Source: CAXRDE01 sp964229355 (lineage in GTDB: Bacteria > Cyanobacteriota > Sericytochromatia > UBA7694). From it: 64,000 nt of DNA. Below the pieces are notes generated by a model. It searched no databases. It saw nothing but the letters and a program-made list of their open reading frames with translations, and was not told where the DNA came from. Positions 17,073 to 25,120 of this stretch are shown piece after piece; the stretch's first letter is position 1; the number at the start of each line of letters is the position of its first letter. The DNA is taken from contig CAXRDE010000019.1 of assembly GCA_964229355.1 (NCBI GenBank), forward strand, positions 496,001-560,000, read 5' to 3'. Position numbers and translations under genes: made by a program.

Positions 17073-18101
17073 TTATAACACGAAGGTTTTGTCAGGAATA
17101 GAAGCAGGGAATTCCATTTTTTTGAGCACCATACGGAAGTAGGGATCTTTTTCTCCGTTATAAAGCTCCCACAGTCTCACGGAGAAGTTATCGGGCTCGT
17201 AGCCCAAATATTCATGCTGAATCCGTTCGTCCAGTGAGTTGGTTCCCTGGGTAGTAACTTTCAAAATGTTGATTTTTTTGCCTTCTACAGTGGTCGTTCC
17301 CACCAGTTCGGCTTCATACCCTTTTGAAAGACGTCCGATTAAGCCCACCATGTCGATTTCGTCGGCCAAATAACCGTTGGCCGAAACCACGCGCTCATCG
17401 GTTTTGTCTAAGTCAAGCTTAATGAAGAGTTTTTTGATTTTTACCTTGTCGCCCTGACCTGAGGTATACATCGCAGACACCCCTGCAGAGCCTGAGGTGG
17501 ACTCAATAATGTCGATACGGACCGTGTTGGGGGCCTTAGAAGACATGTTAATCAGGTTGGTAGACACAGCGCCCGTAGAGAGTTTTTTCTCAATTTTTTC
17601 AGCGGTGAGCTGAACATAGGGGGCTTTGCTGTACTTATTGATAATACCTGCCAGAGCGGCTTTGCCTTTGTCAGCGTTGCTTTCTTTCGGTGCGCTGGTG
17701 GTCGGCTTAGGGGTGCTGGTGCTGGGTTTTGTCGTGCTGGGTTTTGTGGAGGTGGTGGGCTTTGTGGTGGTGCCTGAGGAACTGCCTGAGCTGGTTTTGA
17801 CGGGAGTTGTGTCATCATCGGTATCGGCAGGTGCTGCGCTAATATCCAGGGCGCGAATTTCTTTGCGCAGGTCTTCAATGCCCGCAAGGATTTTGGGAAT
17901 GGCGGCGGCAATTTCGCTATCGGTGTTGCTGCTACTGCCACCCAGTGCGCCCGGTAAAGCGGCGTCTGTATTCAGACCTGCATTTAAGCCGCTTGATAGA
18001 TTGGCTGCAAGACTTCCTGAGGCGAGGTCACGGTCGCTACCACAGGCACTCAGAATCAAAGTGCTGCTTAAGGCGAAGGCTGCAAATTTTTTTAAAGACA
18101 T
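17073..18101 (-). CDS. Lipoprotein with Thr/Pro-rich linker and LolA/LppX-like C-terminus
   Basis: About 342 residues. The signal peptide ends in a clear lipobox (LILSACGSD), then a low-complexity Ser/Gly segment, then a K-P-T-T-S repeat linker (about residues 105-140). The C-terminal ~200 residues are beta-rich ('TVRIDIIEST...', 'KKLFIKLDLDKTDERVVSANG', 'YFRMVLKKMEF') and read like LolA/LppX-fold lipoproteins that carry lipids; this fold is inferred. ATG 18101 is chosen over 18107 because GGGAG is 9 nt upstream of it. Confidence 0.75.
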   Translation of the reverse strand: MSLKKFAAFALSSTLILSACGSDRDLASGSLAANLSSGLNAGLNTDAALPGALGGSSSNTDSEIAAAIPKILAGIEDLRKEIRALDISAAPADTDDDTTPVKTSSGSSSGTTTKPTTSTKPSTTKPSTSTPKPTTSAPKESNADKGKAALAGIINKYSKAPYVQLTAEKIEKKLSTGAVSTNLINMSSKAPNTVRIDIIESTSGSAGVSAMYTSGQGDKVKIKKLFIKLDLDKTDERVVSANGYLADEIDMVGLIGRLSKGYEAELVGTTTVEGKKINILKVTTQGTNSLDERIQHEYLGYEPDNFSVRLWELYNGEKDPYFRMVLKKMEFPASIPDKTFVL

Positions 18102-18279
18102 AATCATTAACTCCCTGCTACGCTCAATGTTAAGGCAACATTGTTATTAACTTCATTATAAGCTAAAAAAACAACTTTCTTGCTTAAAAAGGTTAATTTT
18201 AGTTTATTTAATAGATAAAAAGCATTTAATTTTCAGTGAAAAACCTACGATTTTACCCACTTAATCCAGCTGTTAGCTA

Positions 18280-18288
18280 TGTTATACT
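18280..18288 (+). promoter_or_regulatory. Extended -10 promoter of nuoJKLMN
   Basis: TGTTATACT fits TGnTATAnT and lies 130 bp upstream of nuoJ, leaving a leader of about 120 nt. Confidence 0.5.
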
Positions 18289-18299
18289 AACTCATGCTT

Positions 18300-18331
18300 A
18301 ATGCCTACTGTTTAAAATAGTGGGTATTTTT
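18300..18331 (+). terminator. Hairpin plus T-run in the nuo leader (possible attenuator)
   Basis: AATGCCTACT pairs with AGTGGGTATT (10 bp including two G-U pairs) around a 9-nt loop and is followed by TTT. It lies immediately downstream of the predicted transcription start, so it could terminate leader transcripts or simply protect the 5' end. Confidence 0.4.
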
Positions 18332-18349
18332 AAGCGATTTGCGCTTAAA
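18329..18349 (+). promoter_or_regulatory. Perfect inverted repeat in the nuo leader
   Basis: TTTAAGCG and CGCTTAAA pair perfectly around a 5-nt loop, directly after and slightly overlapping the T-run of the preceding hairpin. The arrangement would allow either a dimeric-repressor operator or an RNA hairpin. Confidence 0.35.
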
Positions 18350-18418
18350 TTACAGATACAATATTAACCGCGTTGCGTCAGGTCCAAATGCCGACAAAAC
18401 GCACAACTGAAGTAAACA

Positions 18419-18922
18419 ATGGAAACCAATATCTACTTTATTATTCTTGCCGTGATTGCACTTGTGGGCGCGCTAATGACCATCACCCGGTCTCATCCCC
18501 TGTCTGCGACCCTTTCTCTTGTGGTTACGTTGATTGCGTTAGCCGGCCTATATGCGTTGCTGGCCGCTGATTTTCTTTTTGTCATTCAGATTCTGGTGTA
18601 TGCAGGGGCCATTATGGCCTTAATGGTCTTTGTGATCATGCTGCTCAATGTGAGAGAAGAACAGTTGCCTGTGGAACACGGTATTAAACGCAAGGTGGGG
18701 CTTACCCTCCTTTTTTTAGCGCCCCTGTTTTTTTTGGTGGAGCGTTCAATTTATTCTCAATTCGGCACAACCTCATTTACCGCCATGGGGCCAGGCTTCG
18801 GAACCATTAAGTCCGTGGGCCAGTTGCTCTATAACCAGTATTACTTCCCCTTTGAAACGGTCTCCGTTCTTTTGCTGGTGGCGCTGGTGGGTGTTGTAGC
18901 CCTCGCGAAAAGGAGAGCCTAA
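18419..18922 (+). CDS. nuoJ: NADH-quinone oxidoreductase subunit J
   Basis: 167 residues with five hydrophobic helices. 'ADFLFVIQILVYAGAIMALMVFVIMLLNV' is the NuoJ/ND6 signature with the pi-bulge helix region. NuoJ is part of the proton-pumping membrane arm of complex I. It is the first gene of a J-K-L-M-N cluster; its TAA overlaps the nuoK ATG (TAATG). The upstream SD is weak (GAAG). Confidence 0.95.
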   Translation: METNIYFIILAVIALVGALMTITRSHPLSATLSLVVTLIALAGLYALLAADFLFVIQILVYAGAIMALMVFVIMLLNVREEQLPVEHGIKRKVGLTLLFLAPLFFLVERSIYSQFGTTSFTAMGPGFGTIKSVGQLLYNQYYFPFETVSVLLLVALVGVVALAKRRA

Positions 18923-19224
18923 TGATTGGTGTCTTTCACTATCTAACCGTCAGTGCCCTGTTGTTTTTTATTGGTATGGCCGGTTTTATCTCCCGCAAAA
19001 ACATCTTTATCATGTTCCTTTCCCTTGAGCTCATGCTTAACGGGATCAACCTGAGCTTTGTGACCTTCTCTCGGTATTTCCAGGAGATGAGTGGTCACGT
19101 CTTCGTTTTCTTTGTGATTGCGGTGGCCGCTTCTGAAGCAGCCATCAGCCTGGCTCTGGTGATTTTATTGTACAAAAACCGTCAAACCATTGATGTTGAC
19201 GCGTATAACCAGTTGAAAGGGTAA
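18922..19224 (+). CDS. nuoK: NADH-quinone oxidoreductase subunit K
   Basis: 100 residues, three transmembrane helices, with the conserved glutamates of NuoK/ND4L in 'FLSLELMLNGINLSF' and 'VIAVAASEAAISLALVI'. These two Glu residues belong to the E-channel proton path. It is full length for the family and translationally coupled to nuoJ. Confidence 0.96.
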   Translation: MIGVFHYLTVSALLFFIGMAGFISRKNIFIMFLSLELMLNGINLSFVTFSRYFQEMSGHVFVFFVIAVAASEAAISLALVILLYKNRQTIDVDAYNQLKG

Positions 19225-19228
19225 GCTT

Positions 19229-21145
19229 ATGCAGATTTCTTACTTACTCCCGCTTATTCTTTTTCTGCCTTTGGGTAGCGCTCTGTTGCTCGGGTTGGGT
19301 GCCTTGCTTAACCACAGCAAAGCAGAAGGATTATCTGAAAAATTGGTGAGCGTGCTGGCGGTCGGTGCGCCGGCGCTGGCGGCCGTGCTCACCCTGATTC
19401 TTTTTGGACAACAACTGTCCCAGCCCGAGCTGGTTTGGCAGTTTAATCTGGGCACCTGGATCAAAATTCCCGCTTTTGAATTGAAATTGGGATTGCGCAT
19501 GGATCATTTGTCGGGTCTGATGACCGCCATGATTACCTTTATTGGTACGCTCATTCACCTGTTCTCTGTGGCGTATATGCACAAAGATCGGGGCTTTGCT
19601 CGTTACTTTGCGTATCTCAACCTGTTTTTTGCCGCGATGTTGCTGTTGATTTTATCGGACAATATTGTGGGCCTGTTTATGGGCTGGGAAGGCGTGGGCG
19701 TTTGCTCTTATCTGTTGATTGGTTTTTGGTTTAAAGACTTTGCCAAAGCCCAGGCCGGCACCAAGGCCTTTGTGGTCAACCGGGTGGGTGACTTTGGCTT
19801 TATTCTGGGCATCTTCTTCCTTTTCTTAGAAACCCGCGCCTTTGAGTTTTCCGCCATTCAGGCGGCAAGCAGCGCCATTGCTCCCGCCATGCTGAGCATT
19901 ATTGGCGTGTTATTACTGATCGGTGCCATGGGTAAATCCGCCCAGATTCCCCTGCACGTGTGGTTGCCTGATGCCATGGCGGGTCCTACACCTGTTTCTG
20001 CCCTGATTCACGCGGCCACCATGGTGACCGCCGGGGTGTATATGGTGGCGCGGATGAACTTTCTGTACAGCCAAACCCCCAGCGTTTCTTTCTTTATTGT
20101 GCTGATGGGTTCACTGACCGCTTTTGTGGCGGCCACCATTGCCCTGGTACAAACCGATATTAAAAAAGTCCTGGCTTACTCCACCGTGAGTCAGCTGGGA
20201 TATATGTTTATGGGCGTGGGTGCCGGGGCTTATGCGGCCGGTATTTTTCACGTGTTTACCCATGCTTTCTTTAAAGCAGCCTTGTTCTTAGGGGCCGGGG
20301 CGATTATTCATTGCCTGCACCACGAACAAGACCTCCGTAAAATGGGTGGCTTGCGCAAGCGTCTGCCCATTACCCATCTGGCCATGCTGATCTCGTGTCT
20401 GGCTATTGCGGGGATTCCGCCTTTTGCGGGCTTCTTTAGTAAAGACGAAATTCTTTTTTCACTCTGGGACAAAGGACTCTACGGCTTTTGGGCCCTGGGC
20501 TTAATTACCGCCGGACTCACCGCCTTCTATATGTTCCGCCTGTATTTTCTTGCTTTTGGCTCAGATTATCGTGGCAGCCATGAAATTGAAGCCGAGCCGA
20601 TGCTGATGAAGTTGCCCCTTTTGCTTCTGGCGCTGGGTGCTACGGTCACTGGTTTCCTGGGCTTACCCGCGGCGCTGGGCTTGCCCAACTGGTTTGAACA
20701 CTTTCTGGCTCCTGTAGTGGGCGCCCATCACCCCGAAGCCAGTACGTCACTGGTGCTGGGTTTAATGGGGGCTTCTGTGGCTGTGGGCGTGGTAGGCATT
20801 GTCATGGCCCGTCAGCGCTACGGCAAAATTGACGAAGCACCGGCAGTGGCCACGGGTCCCATTGCCGAAGTCTTGCATCAAAAATATGGTTTTGACGCCC
20901 TGTACGATGAAGGCATTGTGCAGCCGCTCAAAACTCTGGGCTATTACGGTTGGCAAATTGGCGATCGCATTTTAATTGGCGGTCTGATTCAATTCGCCCA
21001 ATGGGGATATAAAGTGACAAGCTTAGTAGCTCGCCAACTCCATTTCGGAAACGTGCGCGCCTATGGTCACTACCTGATTATTGGCTTGATCATCCTCTTT
21101 TATCTTTACTTTGCTCTACACTTTCCTGGAGTTTTCTCCTTATGA
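19229..21145 (+). CDS. nuoL: NADH-quinone oxidoreductase subunit L
   Basis: 638 residues, the antiporter-like distal subunit. 'LFMGWEGVGVCSYLLIGFW' carries the TM5 Glu, 'GKSAQIPLHVWLPDAMAGPTPVSALIHAATMV' the TM7/8 Lys-His region, and 'HAFFKAALFLGAGAIIH' the TM12 Lys region. The C-terminal extension fits the lateral helix HL. It pumps protons at the tip of the membrane arm. It starts 4 bp after nuoK and overlaps nuoM by 4 bp (ATGA). Confidence 0.96.
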   Translation: MQISYLLPLILFLPLGSALLLGLGALLNHSKAEGLSEKLVSVLAVGAPALAAVLTLILFGQQLSQPELVWQFNLGTWIKIPAFELKLGLRMDHLSGLMTAMITFIGTLIHLFSVAYMHKDRGFARYFAYLNLFFAAMLLLILSDNIVGLFMGWEGVGVCSYLLIGFWFKDFAKAQAGTKAFVVNRVGDFGFILGIFFLFLETRAFEFSAIQAASSAIAPAMLSIIGVLLLIGAMGKSAQIPLHVWLPDAMAGPTPVSALIHAATMVTAGVYMVARMNFLYSQTPSVSFFIVLMGSLTAFVAATIALVQTDIKKVLAYSTVSQLGYMFMGVGAGAYAAGIFHVFTHAFFKAALFLGAGAIIHCLHHEQDLRKMGGLRKRLPITHLAMLISCLAIAGIPPFAGFFSKDEILFSLWDKGLYGFWALGLITAGLTAFYMFRLYFLAFGSDYRGSHEIEAEPMLMKLPLLLLALGATVTGFLGLPAALGLPNWFEHFLAPVVGAHHPEASTSLVLGLMGASVAVGVVGIVMARQRYGKIDEAPAVATGPIAEVLHQKYGFDALYDEGIVQPLKTLGYYGWQIGDRILIGGLIQFAQWGYKVTSLVARQLHFGNVRAYGHYLIIGLIILFYLYFALHFPGVFSL

Positions 21146-22668
21146 ATATACTTTCCATTTTAATCTTTTTGCCCCTGTTGGCGGGTGCGTTGATGCTGGC
21201 TTTGCCTGAGCGCTTTGCCCAGCAGGTGCGTCCGCTGGCGCTGGGTACCGCCACTGCGAACCTGGCCCTGGCCCTGTGGACCTGGATGCAAATGACTCCC
21301 CAGGGAGCCATGCAATGGGTTCAAAAATTAGACTGGGTTCCCCAGTGGGGCATTGCCTACCACATTGGGGTGGACGGTATCAGCATCTTTTTGGTGCTGT
21401 TGACCACCCTGTTTAGTTTATTGGCCATGATTTATGCCCTGCACAATGGCCCTGCACATCAGGTGGGCCGTTTTTACGGTCTGATTCTGGTGCTGTCTTC
21501 AGGCATGTTGGGCACCGTTTTGTCTTTGAACCTGGTACTCTTTTACCTGTTCTGGGAATTGATGCTGATCCCCATGTACTTTTTGATTGGCATTTGGGGC
21601 GGTGCAAACCGCGTCAAGGCCGTGACTCACTTTGTGATTTACACCATGGTGGGCTCGCTGGTGTTGCTCTTTAGCATGCTGTACCTGGCGGTACAGGTTG
21701 AAGCCCGTACCGGTACGCTTTCCTTTGATCTGGCTTACCTGATGAGCATGATGAACCAATTGCCCTTTGACAATAGCAGCTGGATACGTCACGGTCTGTT
21801 TGTAGGCTTTGCCCTGGCCTTCTTGATCAAGATGCCGATTTTTCCGCTGCACACCTGGCTGCCCGACACCTACGTGGAGGCCCCTGCAGTGGTGACCTTT
21901 TTGCTCTCTGGCGTCATGGCCAAGATGGGCGTTTACGGCTTATTGCGTATTGCTCTGCCTTTGTTCCCCAGCAGCCTGGAGTATTTGTCTACCGCGCTGT
22001 CGGCTCTGGCAGTTATCGGTATTGTCTATGGTGCCGTGTTGGCCCTCGGTCAAACCGACATTAAACGTCTGATTGCCTACTCGTCGTTTTCGCACATGGG
22101 TCTGATTGCCCTGGGCTTATTCAGCTGGAACGCTACCGCCTTAAACGGCGTGACGTATCATATGATGAACCACGCAGTGGCCACCGGCGCGCTCTTTTTG
22201 TTGGTGGGCCTGATCGAAAAGCATTACGGTACCACCGAAATCAAGGCCTTAGGTGGACTGGCTGCCAAAATGCCTGTGTTTGCCACCCTGTTCTTGCTCA
22301 GTAGCTTTGCCTCCATTGGGGTGCCGCTGCTGAACGGCTTTGTGGGCGAATTTATGATTCTGCTGGGCGTGGCGGCTTTTAGTCCCCTCTTTACCTTCCT
22401 GGCGGCTTTAACCTTAATTTTGTCGGCCGGGTATATGTTGAATCTGATCCAGCGCTTTTTGTTTGGTCCACTGGTGTTAAGCCAGGAAGCCTTCACCTTA
22501 AAGTCTACGGACTGGTTGGCTTTGGCTCCCCTGTGTGTGTTGATGATTCTGATGGGGGTTTATACCACACCCTTTACCACGTATATTTCTCCAGCGATTC
22601 AGCACACCCTTACCCATTACCAGGCGCCCCTTCAGGTGGAAGCGCCCTCTGGAGCATCTCATGGATAA
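21142..22668 (+). CDS. nuoM: NADH-quinone oxidoreductase subunit M
   Basis: 508 residues. It shows 'LFYLFWELMLIPMYFLIGIWGG' with the essential TM5 Glu, 'KMPIFPLHTWLPDTYVEAPAVVTFLLSGVMAKMGVYGLLR' with TM7/8 Lys, and 'MMNHAVATGALFLLVG'. Full length for ND4-type subunits. It overlaps nuoL by 4 bp and nuoN by 8 bp. Confidence 0.96.
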   Translation: MNILSILIFLPLLAGALMLALPERFAQQVRPLALGTATANLALALWTWMQMTPQGAMQWVQKLDWVPQWGIAYHIGVDGISIFLVLLTTLFSLLAMIYALHNGPAHQVGRFYGLILVLSSGMLGTVLSLNLVLFYLFWELMLIPMYFLIGIWGGANRVKAVTHFVIYTMVGSLVLLFSMLYLAVQVEARTGTLSFDLAYLMSMMNQLPFDNSSWIRHGLFVGFALAFLIKMPIFPLHTWLPDTYVEAPAVVTFLLSGVMAKMGVYGLLRIALPLFPSSLEYLSTALSALAVIGIVYGAVLALGQTDIKRLIAYSSFSHMGLIALGLFSWNATALNGVTYHMMNHAVATGALFLLVGLIEKHYGTTEIKALGGLAAKMPVFATLFLLSSFASIGVPLLNGFVGEFMILLGVAAFSPLFTFLAALTLILSAGYMLNLIQRFLFGPLVLSQEAFTLKSTDWLALAPLCVLMILMGVYTTPFTTYISPAIQHTLTHYQAPLQVEAPSGASHG

Positions 22669-24217
22669 ACTCTATTTGGTTCTACCTTATTTACCCCTGT
22701 CGCTGTGCGTGTTGTTTGGCATCGTTTTACTGCTCATGCAGGTCTTTGTTAAAAACAGCCAGCGCCATCTGCTCAATTATGCGGCATTGTTGGGCACCAG
22801 TTTATTGGGCCTGAGCACCGTCCTGTCTTTTAAAGTACTGGGTGAAGTGAGCACGGGTGCCCGCGTGGTCTCCGCCGAACTCAAACAGCAAATTTTAAAC
22901 AATTATGCCTTTCTGGACGCTTTTGCCCTGTTCTTTTATCTGGTGCTGATCATTGGGACTTTTTTGACCCTGTTGGTATCCACCAGTTATTTAGAGCGCG
23001 AAGGCCTGGTGCGAGGCGAGTTTTTTGCCCTGATCTTCTTTGCCCTGTCGGGCATGATGATCCTGGTGTCAGCAGACCATTTAATGACCCTGTTTATTGG
23101 CTTAGAAATTATGTCCATGGCGGTGTACATTCTGGTGGGTTATCAGCGCAAGAGCCTGTTCTCTAATGAAGGTGCTTTTAAGTACTTCTTATTGGGGGCC
23201 ATGGCCTCGGCTATTTTGCTGTACGGCATTGCCTTGACTTACGGTACCGTGGGTTCGCTGGAGCTTGTCGACATTCGCAACCACTACAGCACTGGCAATA
23301 TGCTCCAGCCGCTGGGTGCCGTGGGCATGCTCTTTTTGATTGGCGGCATGGCCTTTAAGGTCTCTGCAGTGCCCTTTCACACCTGGGCTGCCGACGCTTA
23401 CCAGGGCGCGCCCACACCCGTGACCGGCTTTATGGCCACATTGGTGAAAACCGCAGCCTTTGCCCTGATTCTCAAGGTGCTAGGCGAAGCCTTCTTGCCC
23501 TTGCGGGTACAGTGGGTGGAAGCGGTGGCCCTGTTGTCGGCGCTCACCATGTTTGTGGGCAATGTCATGGCTTTTACCCAGCAAAACTTCAAGCGCATGT
23601 TGGCTTATTCCAGCATTGTGCACACCGGCTATTTGTTGATGGGTGTGGCGGCGCTGAGCCTGCAAAACACCAATCACATTCGTGCAGCCATCGGCTATTA
23701 TTTGCTGATTTATGTGTTCAGTTCTCTGGGCGTGTTTGCTTTGCTGAGCCATCTTAGCGGACGGGGCGAGCAGCGTCAGCTGATCGCCGACTACGCCGGT
23801 TTAAGCAAGACTCACCCCTGGTTGAGTGCGGCCCTGGCCCTGTTTATGCTCTCCTTTATTGGGGTGCCTCCGCTGGGTGGGTTCTTCGCCAAGTACTACT
23901 TGTTCACCGAAACCCTGCGCCAGGCCTCGGGCGAAACCTTTATGGTGGCGCTGGTGGGCTTTGCCATCCTCAACAGTATTTTGTCCATTGCCTACTATCT
24001 GCGCGTGGTGACCACCCTGTATATGTCACCCGCTGTAGACATTGTAGAGCCTGAAGATACCAGTGGTTTTGCTCCTCGATCTTCGATGGCTTTAAGCTTT
24101 GTGCTGGCAGTGACCGTGCTGGTGACCTTCTGGACTGGCTTTGCCCCCATGAACCTGTTCAACGTGATTCCGGGATTGACCCCACTGATCAGTTGGTTGC
24201 AACAGGCCCTGGCCTAA
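22661..24217 (+). CDS. nuoN: NADH-quinone oxidoreductase subunit N
   Basis: 518 residues, ND2-type antiporter-like subunit. Motifs include 'LFIGLEIMSMAVYILVGYQ' (TM5 Glu), 'GMAFKVSAVPFHTWAADAYQGAPTPVTGFMATLVKTAAFA' (TM7/8 Lys) and 'YSSIVHTGYLLMGV'. It is the last gene of the cluster, followed by a strong terminator. The subunits A-I that carry quinone, Fe-S and NADH functions are not in this window. Confidence 0.96.
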   Translation: MDKLYLVLPYLPLSLCVLFGIVLLLMQVFVKNSQRHLLNYAALLGTSLLGLSTVLSFKVLGEVSTGARVVSAELKQQILNNYAFLDAFALFFYLVLIIGTFLTLLVSTSYLEREGLVRGEFFALIFFALSGMMILVSADHLMTLFIGLEIMSMAVYILVGYQRKSLFSNEGAFKYFLLGAMASAILLYGIALTYGTVGSLELVDIRNHYSTGNMLQPLGAVGMLFLIGGMAFKVSAVPFHTWAADAYQGAPTPVTGFMATLVKTAAFALILKVLGEAFLPLRVQWVEAVALLSALTMFVGNVMAFTQQNFKRMLAYSSIVHTGYLLMGVAALSLQNTNHIRAAIGYYLLIYVFSSLGVFALLSHLSGRGEQRQLIADYAGLSKTHPWLSAALALFMLSFIGVPPLGGFFAKYYLFTETLRQASGETFMVALVGFAILNSILSIAYYLRVVTTLYMSPAVDIVEPEDTSGFAPRSSMALSFVLAVTVLVTFWTGFAPMNLFNVIPGLTPLISWLQQALA

Positions 24218-24233
24218 GATAAGAAGCCAACAC

Positions 24234-24274
24234 AAAAAGAGCCTCCTGAATGTTGAAGGGAGGCTCTTTTTTTT
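24234..24274 (+). terminator. Strong rho-independent terminator of the nuo operon
   Basis: AAAAAGAGCCTCC pairs with GGAGGCTCTTTTT over a 12-nt loop and is followed by further Ts (T8 in total). The preceding A-run makes it bidirectional, so it can also end yefM-yoeB. Confidence 0.85.
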
Positions 24275-24276
24275 GC

Positions 24277-24546
24277 TCATGTGTCTGTGTAGTGAAAGCG
24301 GCATTGCAGTATGACAAGGGTGTTGTCATGTACGGCATACACCAGACGGTTTTTTAGGCCGATTCTGCGTGACCAAAAGCCACTCAGATTTGCCTTGAGA
24401 GGTTCTGGATCTCCTGGCCCTTTAAAGGGATCGCGCTGAATGCTAGCGATCAAGGTGTTAATACGCTTTAAGGTCTTTTTGTCCTGGGTTTGCCAGTACA
24501 CATAATCGTTCCAGCCATGGGGTGTAAACGTCAGTGTCCTAGCCAT
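24277..24546 (-). CDS. yoeB: YoeB-type mRNA interferase toxin
   Basis: 89 residues matching Txe/YoeB throughout: 'WNDYVYWQTQDKKTLKRINTLI', 'DPFKGPGDPEPLKANLSGFWSRRI', 'RLVYAVHD' and 'CRFHY'. The C-terminal His-Tyr, the conserved Glu of PEPLK and Arg of SRRI are the catalytic residues of YoeB, which cleaves mRNA on the ribosome. The start overlaps yefM by 8 bp, the usual antitoxin-first order. All key residues are present, so the toxin looks intact. Confidence 0.94.
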   Translation of the reverse strand: MARTLTFTPHGWNDYVYWQTQDKKTLKRINTLIASIQRDPFKGPGDPEPLKANLSGFWSRRIGLKNRLVYAVHDNTLVILQCRFHYTDT

Positions 24547-24802
24547 TGTCAGAATGAATGAGGGTTTGGGGGCTGAAGTTTCCTGCTTTGTACTGGGCTA
24601 TGCTCTCGGTAAGATGTTGTGCATTGGCTGGCGTGCTGAGCAGATGCAGGGTTTCAGTCATGCTTTTAAATAGATCAAGAGACATAACCACAGAGTCGGG
24701 TTTGTTACCGCGTGTAATGATGGTGTAGTTGGCGTTATCTGCGACTTGATCGAGTACTGCACTCAGGTTTTTACGAGCGGTCGTAAAATTTACGGTATCC
24801 AT
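24539..24802 (-). CDS. yefM: YefM-type antitoxin
   Basis: 87 residues of the Phd/YefM family: an N-terminal DNA-binding part ('TVNFTTARKNLSAVLDQVADN', 'YTIITRGNKPDSVVMSLDLFKSM') and a C-terminal toxin-binding tail. YefM neutralises YoeB and represses the operon. The presence of a paired TGTACA operator immediately upstream supports autoregulation. Confidence 0.93.
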   Translation of the reverse strand: MDTVNFTTARKNLSAVLDQVADNANYTIITRGNKPDSVVMSLDLFKSMTETLHLLSTPANAQHLTESIAQYKAGNFSPQTLIHSDNG

Positions 24803-24822
24803 GCTGAATGACTCCTGATTTG

Positions 24823-24842
24823 ATGTACATGTTTATGTACAT
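24823..24842. promoter_or_regulatory. YefM operator with two TGTACA boxes
   Basis: ATGTACATGTTTATGTACAT contains TGTACA at 24824-24829 and 24836-24841, 12 bp apart. TGTACA is the core recognised by YefM in the E. coli yefM-yoeB operator. The site lies just downstream of the predicted -10, so binding would block transcription. Confidence 0.8.
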
Positions 24843-24871
24843 ATTATGGGCGAAACGCTAAAAAAATACAA
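24843..24871 (-). promoter_or_regulatory. Promoter of yefM-yoeB
   Basis: On the minus strand TTGTAT (24866-24871) and CATAAT (24843-24848) are 17 bp apart and abut the YefM operator. Confidence 0.65.
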
Positions 24872-24980
24872 GGTTATATAAATTTAACCTGATTAAGTAA
24901 AGTTTTGGTGAATATCTGCTTCAGGTCTTTGATATGAAATGCTTAGCGCTATGCTTAAGACTTGTTTAATCCCCTTAATA

Positions 24981-24993
24981 CCCCCCCCCCCCC
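24981..24993. repeat. Poly-C tract (13 C) upstream of the toxin lipoprotein gene
   Basis: An uninterrupted run of 13 C lies in the 318-bp intergenic region, 127 bp before the GTG of the large lipoprotein gene. Homopolymers of this length are prone to slipped-strand length change. Confidence 0.9.
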
Positions 24994-25016
24994 TAAATTT
25001 ACAAAACTACACATTT

Positions 25017-25036
25017 TGTCGTCCAAAAAGACGACA
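25017..25036. promoter_or_regulatory. Inverted repeat between poly-C tract and lipoprotein gene
   Basis: TGTCGTC and GACGACA pair perfectly around CAAAAA. No T-run follows on the plus strand, so an operator or leader hairpin is more likely than a terminator. Confidence 0.4.
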
Positions 25037-25120
25037 GACAAAAAAAGTAAAGGGTGTTATGGTCTCTGTAATAAGCAAAGACAATACCTGTGTTGCTTTT
25101 TTGTAATGGAGGCCTGAGGC

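Larger units (their letters stand above)
18102..18418. other. Intergenic region with the nuo operon leader
   Basis: 317 bp between the divergent lipoprotein gene and nuoJ. The half next to the lipoprotein is A/T-rich and presumably holds its promoter. The half next to nuoJ holds an extended -10 (18280-18288) and two successive hairpins (18300-18349). Nothing else was recognised. Confidence 0.55.

Noticed and set aside
24803..25120. Possible small RNA or CRISPR-like array in the yefM/lipoprotein intergenic region
   Set aside because: Only a homopolymer, an operator and one inverted repeat are present; there is no direct-repeat/spacer pattern.
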